This document shows positions 18,197 to 27,100 of a DNA stretch of 64,000 nt, in pieces. Where the stretch lies: assembly GCA_964404825.1 (NCBI GenBank), contig CAYOLQ010000001.1, positions 1 through 64,000 on the forward strand, in the 5' to 3' direction. How positions within the stretch are numbered: the stretch's first letter is position 1; the number at the start of each line of letters is the position of its first letter. The notes beneath the pieces were generated by a model. The model was not told the origin of the DNA. It did not search any database and saw only the letters and a program-made list of their open reading frames with translations. Made by a program: the position numbers and the translations under genes. The DNA is from JACJXF01 sp964404825. GTDB lineage: Bacteria; Bacteroidota; Bacteroidia; Bacteroidales; GCA-2748055.

Positions 18197-19123
18197 TTAA
18201 CGGTATCTGCTTTTTTCCAGATCCATAATACTTAAATAGCTTTCGTATCTCGACAAGGCAATTTCATTAGTTTCTAAAGCTTTTTTAACCGCGCAACCCG
18301 GTTCGTGGTTGTGTATACAATTATTATACTGACATTTTTCAGAAATTTTGAATATTTCAGGGAAAAAGTGAAAGATTTCTTCTCTTGCGAAATCAACTAC
18401 ACCAAACCCTTTAATACCAGGAGTGTCAATAATATAAGTGTCATTACCTAATTCAACCATTTCAGCAAAAGTAGTTGTGTGCCTACCGGTTTTATGGTAT
18501 TCAGAAATTTTTCCGGTCCGGAGGGAAAGGTCAGGATGAAAAGCATTAATCAGGGTGGATTTACCTACTCCGGAATTGCCAGAAATCAAAGTAGTTTTCC
18601 CGTTCAGGTTTTTAATCAGCTGATTTATATTAACCCCCTCTTTAGCTGAAACGGAATAACAATTATAACCAATGCTTTCATATAGATTAATAAGAATATC
18701 TAATTCTTTTAAAAGTTCAACAGAGTACAAATCCCGTTTGTTAAAAACGATAGAAGCAGGAATTTGATAAGCCTGCGCAGTTACTAGAAATCTGTCTATG
18801 AATTCAAGAAAAGTTTTGGGTGAAATCAGACTGACAATTATCCACGCCTGATCAATATTTGCTGCAATTAGCTGGTATTCTTTAGATAAATTTGACGCCC
18901 GGCGAATCATATAGTTCTTCCGCTCTTCAATCCTTTCAATAATTGCAGTGTTGTCTTTTTCGGTTCCGCTGATTTCTACCCTGTCTCCGACCGCAACCGG
19001 ACTTGTAGCTCTTATACCTTTAATACGGTAACTACCGCGAATTTTACAATTTAGGATTTGTCCCGCAACTGTTTTAACAGTGTACCAGCTTCCCGTTGAT
19101 TTTATTACAATCCCTTTTTCCAA
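18197..19123 (-). CDS. rsgA: ribosome small subunit-dependent GTPase RsgA
   Basis: Circularly permuted GTPase that helps 30S subunit maturation. Order of motifs confirms the permutation: OB-fold N-terminus (about 1-65), then NKRD (G4, about 128), then the P-loop GNSGVGKST (about 180-188), a TTT switch and DTPGIKGFG (G3). The C-terminal zinc site is visible as CxxxxC-x-H-x5-C in CQYNNCIHNHEPGC. 308 residues is typical. It is divergent from exonuclease III across a very AT-rich 236-base spacer. Confidence 0.95.
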   Translation of the reverse strand: MEKGIVIKSTGSWYTVKTVAGQILNCKIRGSYRIKGIRATSPVAVGDRVEISGTEKDNTAIIERIEERKNYMIRRASNLSKEYQLIAANIDQAWIIVSLISPKTFLEFIDRFLVTAQAYQIPASIVFNKRDLYSVELLKELDILINLYESIGYNCYSVSAKEGVNINQLIKNLNGKTTLISGNSGVGKSTLINAFHPDLSLRTGKISEYHKTGRHTTTFAEMVELGNDTYIIDTPGIKGFGVVDFAREEIFHFFPEIFKISEKCQYNNCIHNHEPGCAVKKALETNEIALSRYESYLSIMDLEKSRYR

Positions 19124-19359
19124 AATAAAATTTTCCCCTGTTGATGTATAAATATATAATTAATCTTCGCTAATTGAGTTTAATTTTTACAAACTTAGTT
19201 ATTAAAATATTATATAAGAAAAGTAATCATTTTAGAGAATTTCTCTCCCCCTCATCATTTTCTAATTATGTAGAGAACATTTTTATCTTTATCATTTCAA
19301 AAAAGTTAAACATAATTTCTCAACATACGTTTGTTAGAAATACTAAATACATTTTTACA
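19124..19359. other. AT-rich divergent intergenic region (rsgA / exonuclease III)
   Basis: The 236 bases between the two start codons are markedly AT-rich and must hold both promoters. No exact TAnnTTTG match with a -33 partner was found; TATATTTA on the minus strand is a near match. An open frame runs upstream of the exonuclease start from 19174, but it is Ile/Phe/Asn/Lys-rich, unlike a conserved protein, and I treat it as non-coding. Confidence 0.5.
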
Positions 19360-20133
19360 ATGATCAGGAAAATTATTAGCTACAATGTAAATGGCTTGCG
19401 CTCTGCGATTAGTAAGGGTTTTATTGAATGGATCAGTAAGGAGAATCCGGATATTATTTGTTTACAGGAAACTAAATTACAGGAAGATCAGGTCGACAAA
19501 ATGTCATTTGAGTTCCTGGGCTATAAACAAATATGGCATTCAGCCGAAAAAAAGGGATATAGTGGAGTTGCGGTTTTAAGTAAAGAGAAACCCGATTATT
19601 TTTCTATTGGTATAGAAATCCCGCAATTTGATATGGAAGGCCGGCTTATTCGTGTTGATTTTGGGGATCTGACGGTTATAAATTCGTATTTTCCCTCTGG
19701 AACCACTGGAGAAATAAGACAAGAGGTTAAAATGAAATATCTTGCGGCATTTTACAACTATATTAAACAGTTAAAATCCACAAGGGCAAATATTATTATT
19801 TGCGGTGATTATAACATTGCCCACAAACCTATTGATATTAATCATCCGGAACGGCATCTGAAATCCTCCGGTTTTCTGCCTGAGGAAAGAGCCTGGATGG
19901 ACCAATTTATTGATCTGGGATTCGTTGACTCATTCAGGATCTTTAATCAATTACCTGAGCAATATTCCTGGTGGAGCTACAGAGCAGGATCCCGCGGAAA
20001 AAATCTTGGCTGGAGACTTGATTATCATATGGTATCTAATTCGATTAAAAACAGAATTGATAGTGCAGGGATTATGCAGAATGTTTTCCATTCAGATCAT
20101 TGTCCGGTTTATGTCTGTTTGAAACAGGCATAA
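19360..20133 (+). CDS. xth: exodeoxyribonuclease III
   Basis: Mg-dependent AP endonuclease and 3'-5' exonuclease of base excision repair. Motifs in order: SYNVNGLRSA, IICLQETKLQ (metal-binding Glu), YSGVAVLSK, GDYNIAHKPID, WWSYRAGSRGKNLGWRLDYHMVS and the C-terminal HSDHCPV with catalytic Asp-His. I chose ATG 19360, which gives 257 residues with the standard N-terminus MIRKIISYNVNG. The longer in-frame start at 19174 would add 62 unrelated residues. Confidence 0.95.
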   Translation: MIRKIISYNVNGLRSAISKGFIEWISKENPDIICLQETKLQEDQVDKMSFEFLGYKQIWHSAEKKGYSGVAVLSKEKPDYFSIGIEIPQFDMEGRLIRVDFGDLTVINSYFPSGTTGEIRQEVKMKYLAAFYNYIKQLKSTRANIIICGDYNIAHKPIDINHPERHLKSSGFLPEERAWMDQFIDLGFVDSFRIFNQLPEQYSWWSYRAGSRGKNLGWRLDYHMVSNSIKNRIDSAGIMQNVFHSDHCPVYVCLKQA

Positions 20134-20156
20134 TAATAACTCTGTAAATTTGTTAC

Positions 20157-20177
20157 AACAGATTAGGTTCTGTTTTC
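20157..20177 (+). terminator. weak terminator-like hairpin after exonuclease III
   Basis: AACAGA - 6-base loop - TCTGTT followed by TTC, 24 bases after the exonuclease stop, in the convergent gap. The stem is only 6 bp, so this is tentative. Confidence 0.3.
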
Positions 20178-20221
20178 TCAAGGAATATTTCTGAAAATTC
20201 CCTGCGCTAGCAGGTATGATT

Positions 20222-21802
20222 TCATTTATTGGTTAGAAACGCCATCTTTAAAACACTTGTCCAGATCGAATAACCTTCCTGATTCATATGTATCCCGTCC
20301 TCAACAAACAATGAATTTCTAAGTTTCCCGCTTTTATCAAACATTGGAGTGGAAACATCAACAAAATATACCTCGTCATACTCTTTTGAAAGATGAGCCA
20401 GTAAATAGTGGGTTTTCTTATATTTTTCCCATAAATGCATTCTATTAATACTGGGCTTGGGTGACAGAATATATATCTGTGTTTCGGGCAGGCGCTCTTT
20501 TACCTGTTCTACAAATGCACGAACATTCTCCCGAACCTCTTCAGGACTGAGGCCCATTACAATATCATTATCCCCTTCATAATATACTATTTTGGAGGGT
20601 TTATAGGGAAAAACGATCTCATTAATATACATAAGTGCTTCCGGACTTGTAGATCCCCCGAATCCTCTTTTGATAATCTGCATATCCGGAAAGTCTCTTT
20701 TAAGAGTTTCCCAACGTACTATACTTGAGCTTCCTATAAATAAAGTTGCGTTTTGAGGGGGAGGGGATATCCTGTCCATAAAGACGTAATTTCTTATGTC
20801 TCTCTCAAACCTCTTTTCTTGAAGCTTTTCATAAATTCGCGGCGAGAGGAACAGTTCATGGAGAGATAAACTTTCACCGTTTATCGTCACAAAAAATGAA
20901 TCGCGTTCGATATCAAAACCATAACCTGAAATATCAATTGTGTCTGGTTGAAACGCGGCTGCACTTTTTGAAGTCAGATTCTTAAGAAAAAGACCATTTT
21001 TATAAAGGCCGATCTTATCTCCACCGGTAGCGCCGAAAACATAGACTTTAATAATTTCATTATCAATAATTACCACTCTCGATGCGCCACTTAAACCCAT
21101 CTGGTTAGAATGGCTGAAATGAGCATTAAACATCGAAGAAGATGAGGAATAACTTTGTCCGGTCGGGTAATAAACATACTGATTCTTTCCGGACCCGCCC
21201 TCATCAGCGTCATCAACATATACCTGGAAAGCAAGTCCGGGTAAGGGCTTTAGCTCAGATCCATAATTACGGAGACCAATCTTAATTTCGGTAGTTCTTT
21301 TATTCCCGTTGATTTTAGTCAGGGATTCAATTATTCCATCAAGCAAGGCAGAAATACTGTCCCCACCCGATTTAATGATTCTGATATAGTCCCCATCCAT
21401 TGAAGGAATAATGGCAATCTGCAGTATCTCCCCGGATCCTCTGAATGGAGAAATGAAAACTTCAATTGCATCTCCACTCCATGGATTTATTGTATCAGAG
21501 ACCAGACTCTGATCGCTTACCTCTAAAAGGAATAACAAATACTTTTCGCTCCAGGATACTTTAAGGGATGCTTCCAAATCTGATGGTTCGGTATAACCAC
21601 CTAATGGATTTGCCCATAGCCGCGTGCTTTCAATATTCCCCCAATCGTCTGAATTTCCGTCGAACACAAAATTCTCAATAGGAGGAATTTCAATTTCAAT
21701 GACAGGAACCTGATTATTTCTTCCGCAAGCTGTAATAAGTATTAAAATAGAACTAATAAGAATAATTGAATTGGATATTATATTTTTCATCAATGAAAAC
21801 AT
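20222..21802 (-). CDS. lipoprotein with CBM9-like domain and SGNH hydrolase domain
   Basis: 526 residues; the ATG at 21790 is an equally good start. The signal region ends in the lipobox LITAC, so it should be a surface or periplasmic lipoprotein. Residues about 40-200 look like the carbohydrate-binding family 9-like fold (FVFDGNSDDW, LKVSWSEKYLLFLLEVSD). The C-terminal 175 residues are an SGNH/GDSL hydrolase: GSSSIVRW (block I Ser near 357), GFGGST, YYEGDNDI (block III) and DGIHMNQEGY (block V Asp/His). Such fusions occur in carbohydrate esterases. The divergent GH3 gene points to deacylation of a plant or algal glycan, which is inference. Confidence 0.8.
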   Translation of the reverse strand: MFSLMKNIISNSIILISSILILITACGRNNQVPVIEIEIPPIENFVFDGNSDDWGNIESTRLWANPLGGYTEPSDLEASLKVSWSEKYLLFLLEVSDQSLVSDTINPWSGDAIEVFISPFRGSGEILQIAIIPSMDGDYIRIIKSGGDSISALLDGIIESLTKINGNKRTTEIKIGLRNYGSELKPLPGLAFQVYVDDADEGGSGKNQYVYYPTGQSYSSSSSMFNAHFSHSNQMGLSGASRVVIIDNEIIKVYVFGATGGDKIGLYKNGLFLKNLTSKSAAAFQPDTIDISGYGFDIERDSFFVTINGESLSLHELFLSPRIYEKLQEKRFERDIRNYVFMDRISPPPQNATLFIGSSSIVRWETLKRDFPDMQIIKRGFGGSTSPEALMYINEIVFPYKPSKIVYYEGDNDIVMGLSPEEVRENVRAFVEQVKERLPETQIYILSPKPSINRMHLWEKYKKTHYLLAHLSKEYDEVYFVDVSTPMFDKSGKLRNSLFVEDGIHMNQEGYSIWTSVLKMAFLTNK

Positions 21803-21848
21803 TTAGTAATCACAAATCTATAGTATTAAATTATTATTTTCTGAAGAA

Positions 21849-21878
21849 TTGCTTTATATGTTTTTTAGTCTATTTTTG
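21849..21878 (+). promoter_or_regulatory. predicted sigma-70 promoter for the GH3 gene
   Basis: TATTTTTG (21871-21878) matches TAnnTTTG, with TTGC (21849-21852) 18 bases upstream as a possible -33 box. The predicted transcript would start near 21885, between this site and the ATG codons at 21892 and 21934. Confidence 0.5.
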
Positions 21879-21933
21879 TGCTTAGCGTAAAATGTACGCT
21901 AATCTGCCGGCTATAAACCAATACTACCAGGCT

Positions 21934-24126
21934 ATGAGAATCATCCCTTTTTTATTTTTGTTATTTGCTGCTTGTAATACAGATATAAGAAATTCGGAGT
22001 TTGCTCCGGAATACCCGTTTCTCGATCATCGTCTGACTCTTGATGAACGGGTTAATGATCTGGTCTCTCGTCTTTCCCTGGAAGAAAAAGTCGGGCAAAT
22101 GATGTATAACGCTCCGGCAATTGATCGATTAGGTGTTCCTCAATACAATTGGTGGAATGAATGCTTACATGGAATTGCAAGAAATGGTCGTGCAACAGTT
22201 TTCCCTCAGGCAATTGGACTCGGGGCAACTTTTAATGAGGATCTTATTTCTCAAATTTCTTCTGCAATTGGAGATGAAGCAAGGGCGAAATTTGCTATTT
22301 CACAATCCATAGGAAACCGGGGGCAGTATGCCGGACTTACCTTTTGGACTCCTAACGTTAATATTTTCAGGGATCCAAGATGGGGTCGCGGACAGGAAAC
22401 CTACGGTGAAGATCCCTATCTAACTTCACGCATTGGATCGGCATTTGTTAAAGGACTTCAGGGTGATAATCCCGACTACCTTAAAGCCGCAGCTTGTGCC
22501 AAGCATTTTGTTGTACACAGCGGACCGGAGAAAGACAGACATGTATTTAATGCAATTGCTTCTCCTAAGGACATGGCTGAAACTTATTTTCCGGCATTTA
22601 AAGCTCTGGCAGAAGCCGGAGTAGAGGGTTTTATGTGCGCATATAACCGCACAAACAACGAAGCTTGTTGCGGAAGTTCTGCTCTGCTGACAAATATTAT
22701 AAGGGATGAGTGGGGGTTTAAAGGATATATTACTTCAGATTGCTGGGCTCTTGTTGATATTCATGCAGGTCATAAAATTACTGGTTCGCCGGTTGAATCT
22801 GCTGCTCTTGCCTTAAAGAGCGGCGTTAATCTTAACTGTGGATCTGTGTATTTCCCTTACCTCGTTGAAGCTGTAAAACAAGGACTAATAACTGAACAGG
22901 AAGTAGATGCCAGCCTGAAAATCCTTCTGAAAACCCGGTTTAAACTAGGACTGTTTGATCCTGCAGGTATGAATCCCTATGATAATGTAAGTCCTGAAGT
23001 TATCAATTCAGCAGAGCATCGTGAACTAGCTGCCCGGGCAGCTCGTGAATCCATGGTTTTGTTAAAGAATAATAATGTGCTTCCTTTAAATAAAGATATC
23101 AGGAATTTATACGTTGTTGGGCCCGGTGCAGGAACAACAGAGGTATTGCTAGGTAATTATTATGGGGTGAGTGGAAACATGGTTACTTTTCTGGAGGGAA
23201 TCGTTTCAAAAGCAAGTTCAGGAACAACCGTTGAATATAAACAAGGATTTCTTCTGGATACGCCAAAAGTAAATCCGATAGACTGGTCTACAGGTGGAGC
23301 TAAAGATGCCGATGCCACTATAGTTGTCACCGGATTATCAGGATTACTGGAAGGGGAGGAAGGGGAATCAATTTCTTCTCCCTACCTAGGTGACAGGCTG
23401 GAATATGGTTTACCCGACAATCAGGTTGAATATATTAAACAAATTGCTGCTGTTGGAGAAAAACCGGTTATTTTGGTTCTTACTGGTGGCAGTCCTGTTG
23501 ACGTAACAGAAGTTGAACAATATGCAGATGCCATTATCTATGCCTGGTACCCGGGAGAAGAGGGAGGAAACGCACTTGCAGACATCATTTTTGGCAATTA
23601 TAATCCTTCCGGACGCTTACCCATAAGTTTTCCTGTTTCACTTGAACAATTGCCCGCATACGATAATTACAGCATGAATGGCCGCACATACCGCTATATG
23701 GAATCGGATCCGGCTTACCCTTTTGGATTCGGATTAAGCTATACAAATTTTCAGTATTCTTCACTGATTCCTGACAAACAAATAATTAAGGAAGGGGATA
23801 CCCTGATTGTAAAATTTAATTTGAAAAATGCAGGTGAAGTATCTGGTGATGAAGTATGTCAATTATATATTTCATATCCGGATGAGTTTCCTGATGCTCC
23901 AAATTTTGCATTAAAAGACTTCAAACGAGTTTTTTTGAACGCAGGAGAATCAGCAAAAGTCGAGTTTAAAATTGCAGCAGAGAGTTTTAAAATGGTTGAT
24001 GATGCAGGCAACTTTGTTCATAGAAAAGGGGCATTTAAAATATATATTGGAGGAGCCTCCCCAATGAACCGAAGTGAGGAGTTGCTTAATACCACCATTA
24101 ATTCTATCGGTATTTTACTGGAATGA
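21934..24126 (+). CDS. glycoside hydrolase family 3 lipoprotein (beta-xylosidase/beta-glucosidase-like)
   Basis: I chose ATG 21934 because it gives a clean lipoprotein signal (MRIIPFLFLLFAAC); an upstream in-frame ATG at 21892 adds 14 residues that spoil it. Motifs: VGQMMYNAPAIDRLGVPQYN, FRDPRWGRGQETYGEDPYL, KHFVVHSGPEKDRH, and GYITSDCWALVDI with the nucleophile Asp, then the (alpha/beta)6 sandwich domain and a C-terminal fibronectin III-like domain ending with the SF.MVD segment. The RWGRGQETYGEDP box is typical of the xylosidase branch. 730 residues is normal. It is divergent from the SGNH lipoprotein and separated by 11 bases from the convergent sensor gene. Confidence 0.93.
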   Translation: MRIIPFLFLLFAACNTDIRNSEFAPEYPFLDHRLTLDERVNDLVSRLSLEEKVGQMMYNAPAIDRLGVPQYNWWNECLHGIARNGRATVFPQAIGLGATFNEDLISQISSAIGDEARAKFAISQSIGNRGQYAGLTFWTPNVNIFRDPRWGRGQETYGEDPYLTSRIGSAFVKGLQGDNPDYLKAAACAKHFVVHSGPEKDRHVFNAIASPKDMAETYFPAFKALAEAGVEGFMCAYNRTNNEACCGSSALLTNIIRDEWGFKGYITSDCWALVDIHAGHKITGSPVESAALALKSGVNLNCGSVYFPYLVEAVKQGLITEQEVDASLKILLKTRFKLGLFDPAGMNPYDNVSPEVINSAEHRELAARAARESMVLLKNNNVLPLNKDIRNLYVVGPGAGTTEVLLGNYYGVSGNMVTFLEGIVSKASSGTTVEYKQGFLLDTPKVNPIDWSTGGAKDADATIVVTGLSGLLEGEEGESISSPYLGDRLEYGLPDNQVEYIKQIAAVGEKPVILVLTGGSPVDVTEVEQYADAIIYAWYPGEEGGNALADIIFGNYNPSGRLPISFPVSLEQLPAYDNYSMNGRTYRYMESDPAYPFGFGLSYTNFQYSSLIPDKQIIKEGDTLIVKFNLKNAGEVSGDEVCQLYISYPDEFPDAPNFALKDFKRVFLNAGESAKVEFKIAAESFKMVDDAGNFVHRKGAFKIYIGGASPMNRSEELLNTTINSIGILLE

Positions 24127-24137
24127 GGATAAGGGTC

Positions 24138-27100
24138 CTAGAATCTAAGCCCGATAACAACTATATCATCAATCTGATCGATATCTCCTTTCCACGACTC
24201 AATGGTATCGTCCAGGATTTTTCCCTGTTCACGCATCGACTTGGTTTGTATAGTCATTAACAGCGCTTTGAAATTTGAATACATAAATTTCTTCGCTCTG
24301 GGACCCCCAAACTGGTCGGCATATCCGTCTGAAAAGATGTAAAACGTGTCACCTCTTTGAATGTTAAAAGTATGTCGGGTAAATGAATTCATCTTTTCAT
24401 GAATTCCAACAGGCATTTTATCGCCCTTAACCTCTTGAAACTCTCCCCCTCTAACAAAATACAGTGGATTATTTGCGCCGGCAAAACTTATAGTGTTCCG
24501 GGCTTTATTAAATACTAAAATACTCATATCCATTCCGTCTTTTGATTCCCCTTCCCCGCCAGCCTGTTTGAGGGCTTTAATTATATATTTGCGAAGCTGA
24601 TTCAGAATTTCTTCTGGTCCTGTTTCTTCGGATTTATTTACGATTTCGTTAAGAAAGGAAATTCCCAACATACTCATAAAGGCTCCCGGCACACCGTGAC
24701 CCGTACAATCGACCGCTGTAACATAAACATTATCAGTTTTTTCTGTAACCCAATAAAAGTCACCACTTACAATATCTCTTGGTTTAAACAAAATGAAGTG
24801 TTCAGGTAGCACAATTTTCAGGATGTTTTCCGGTGGAAGTAAAGATCTCTGTATTCTTTCCGCATAATAGATACTGTCGGTAATTTCTTTTTTCTGAGCT
24901 GCAATCTGATCTCTTTGTCCTGTTGCCAGATCCCTCTGAGCCTCAATTTCAACATTTGCCTCTTCCAAATCATGGGTTCGCTCCTTAACCAATTGCTCAA
25001 GCTTTTTCTTTTGTGCCTCAATGCTTCGAATCCTTATATGATAAAATGCCCAACCTGAAAAACCAATCAGAATTGCTACTGTGAACCTAAAAATCCAGGT
25101 ATTATACCAGGCTTTGCGAATATCGAATTCATATTTCTGTGCATATCCCCAAATATTGTTTTTCCCTTTTGCCTTGTAAATAAACTCGTACCTGCCGGGG
25201 GGCAGATTATTATAATATGCTTTAAACTCCTTTCCTTTATGATAGGATGAATAATTATTTCCGGTTCCTCTGAGGTAAAACTCATATTCTATGGATTCTT
25301 CATCACTAAAGGAAAGGGCTGAAATTTCAAAAACAAAATTATTTTGATTATGGCGGAATATTTGTCCGGTTCGGGGTTCAATTTTTTTACCATTCAGAAG
25401 TACTCTTTCAATGTAGCAGGAAGGTGAATAGGAAACAGATGTTTTTGCCCGCAGATTAAAATTACTCAGGCCATGGTATGTTCCAATCCATAATAGGTCG
25501 TTTCGGTCGAGATATAAACCTGAAGGAGTTATTTCATCACCGGATAAACCATCCCTGGAATCTACAAAAAACTCGGTTTCTCTGGTGTTTTTATTAAAGT
25601 ATGCAAAACCCTTGTTTGTGCCAAGCCACAGGTAATTTTTGTTTTTTGCCGGAGAAATAGATTTAATAACAGTATTATTATCAATGGAAAGTAATTGGAT
25701 GTTGCTGTAATCCTCATTAGTTATGTATCCCAGACCACATTCAGTTCCGACCCAAAGAATATTATTTTCACTGTAAACGGACCAGACGTTGCAGTCGATT
25801 CGGGCAACAGACTTCAGCTGACCATCTTTTAATTCTATAAGGCCATTTGAGTTTCCACCAATTATTCTGCCGTTTTTTTCTGTTAGCTGAAAAATATTGG
25901 AGGACCTTTTTTCCTTTATTACAACAGGCTGTGAACTAAAGTCGGAAAAATAATACAAGGTGCCGTTTATTCCTGTAAGCAAAACAATTTCTCCTTTGGA
26001 TGATATAAAAATATTTTCCAGACTTAGAAGTATCTGATCGAACTCTCTTTTTCGAACAACTTTAAGACTTTTTGGATTTAGTTCATAAAATCCCTCGCTG
26101 TTTGCAAATATCAAATTCTTGCCCGGCAGTTGAGCCATAACATATTTCTGATGCAATCCATCAAGGCTTGACGTGTAATTAACAAGCTTATTATCATAAA
26201 AATAAACTCCGTTATTTGAAGCAAGCCATAAACGATTAGAGTCATCCTCTAAAATGGAATAGATATAAGAATTGATAGTATTTGGAAAGAAGTTTCTTAA
26301 ACCTTTCTTATTCGATAATCGTTGCAATCCTCCTGAAAATCCCACCCAGATGTTGTCCTCCTGATCAATCAGAAAGGACATAATTTTGTTGTTTTTCAAC
26401 CCAATTTCCTGTTCATAAACTATGGCAGACTGGTCAGTTGAGAGTACCTGTAAAACTTTTGAATCGGTTACGAGCCAAACAGAACCATATCTGTTCGTAC
26501 TTATGTTTTTTATAATATTATTCGGGAAATTTAATACCGAATTCAGGTTTCTTGACTTGTTTTCAAAATTCCCTGATTTCAAATCCTGAATTCCTCCAAT
26601 AAATAAGCCTTTCTTTGTCGACACCCAGATGCTGTCATTAATATCAATGAATAGTGAGAAACAGTCATCTTTAGTTAGCCTGAACAACTGGTTTGATTCC
26701 GGAGAATAATAATAAACACCTTCAGATGTAGCTAAAAATTTATCCCCGGTATTTGAATCCTCTTCAATACTGTAGATTGTGGCAGGCAGAAGGGGAAATT
26801 CTTTATTTAAATGCCGCTGAGAGCCATACTGACTCAGAATATATATGCCATCGTTTCCAATAAACCATTTACTGTTGTATTTATCAATAAAAACCGAATG
26901 AAAACTTGACCCCGTGAACAGCTGATCCACAATTGTATCCCGGTCATAAATGGCCACCCCTCTGCTTGTTGCCAGATATATTATCCCGGAAGAATCCTGA
27001 TTTATCGCTCTTACGCTATTTTCGGTTAATCCCTGCAAAACCCCGATGGATTTCATTTCCCGGCCGTTGTACCTGACTGCTCCGGAATTTGTCCCAAACC

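Noticed and set aside
19174..19359. Longer N-terminus of exonuclease III
   Set aside because: The extra 62 residues are Ile/Phe/Asn/Lys-rich and encoded by the AT-rich promoter region; the standard N-terminus starts at 19360.
20181..20202. Second terminator hairpin (GGAATATTT / AAAATTCC) in the convergent gap
   Set aside because: The stem has a mismatch and no T-run follows on either strand.
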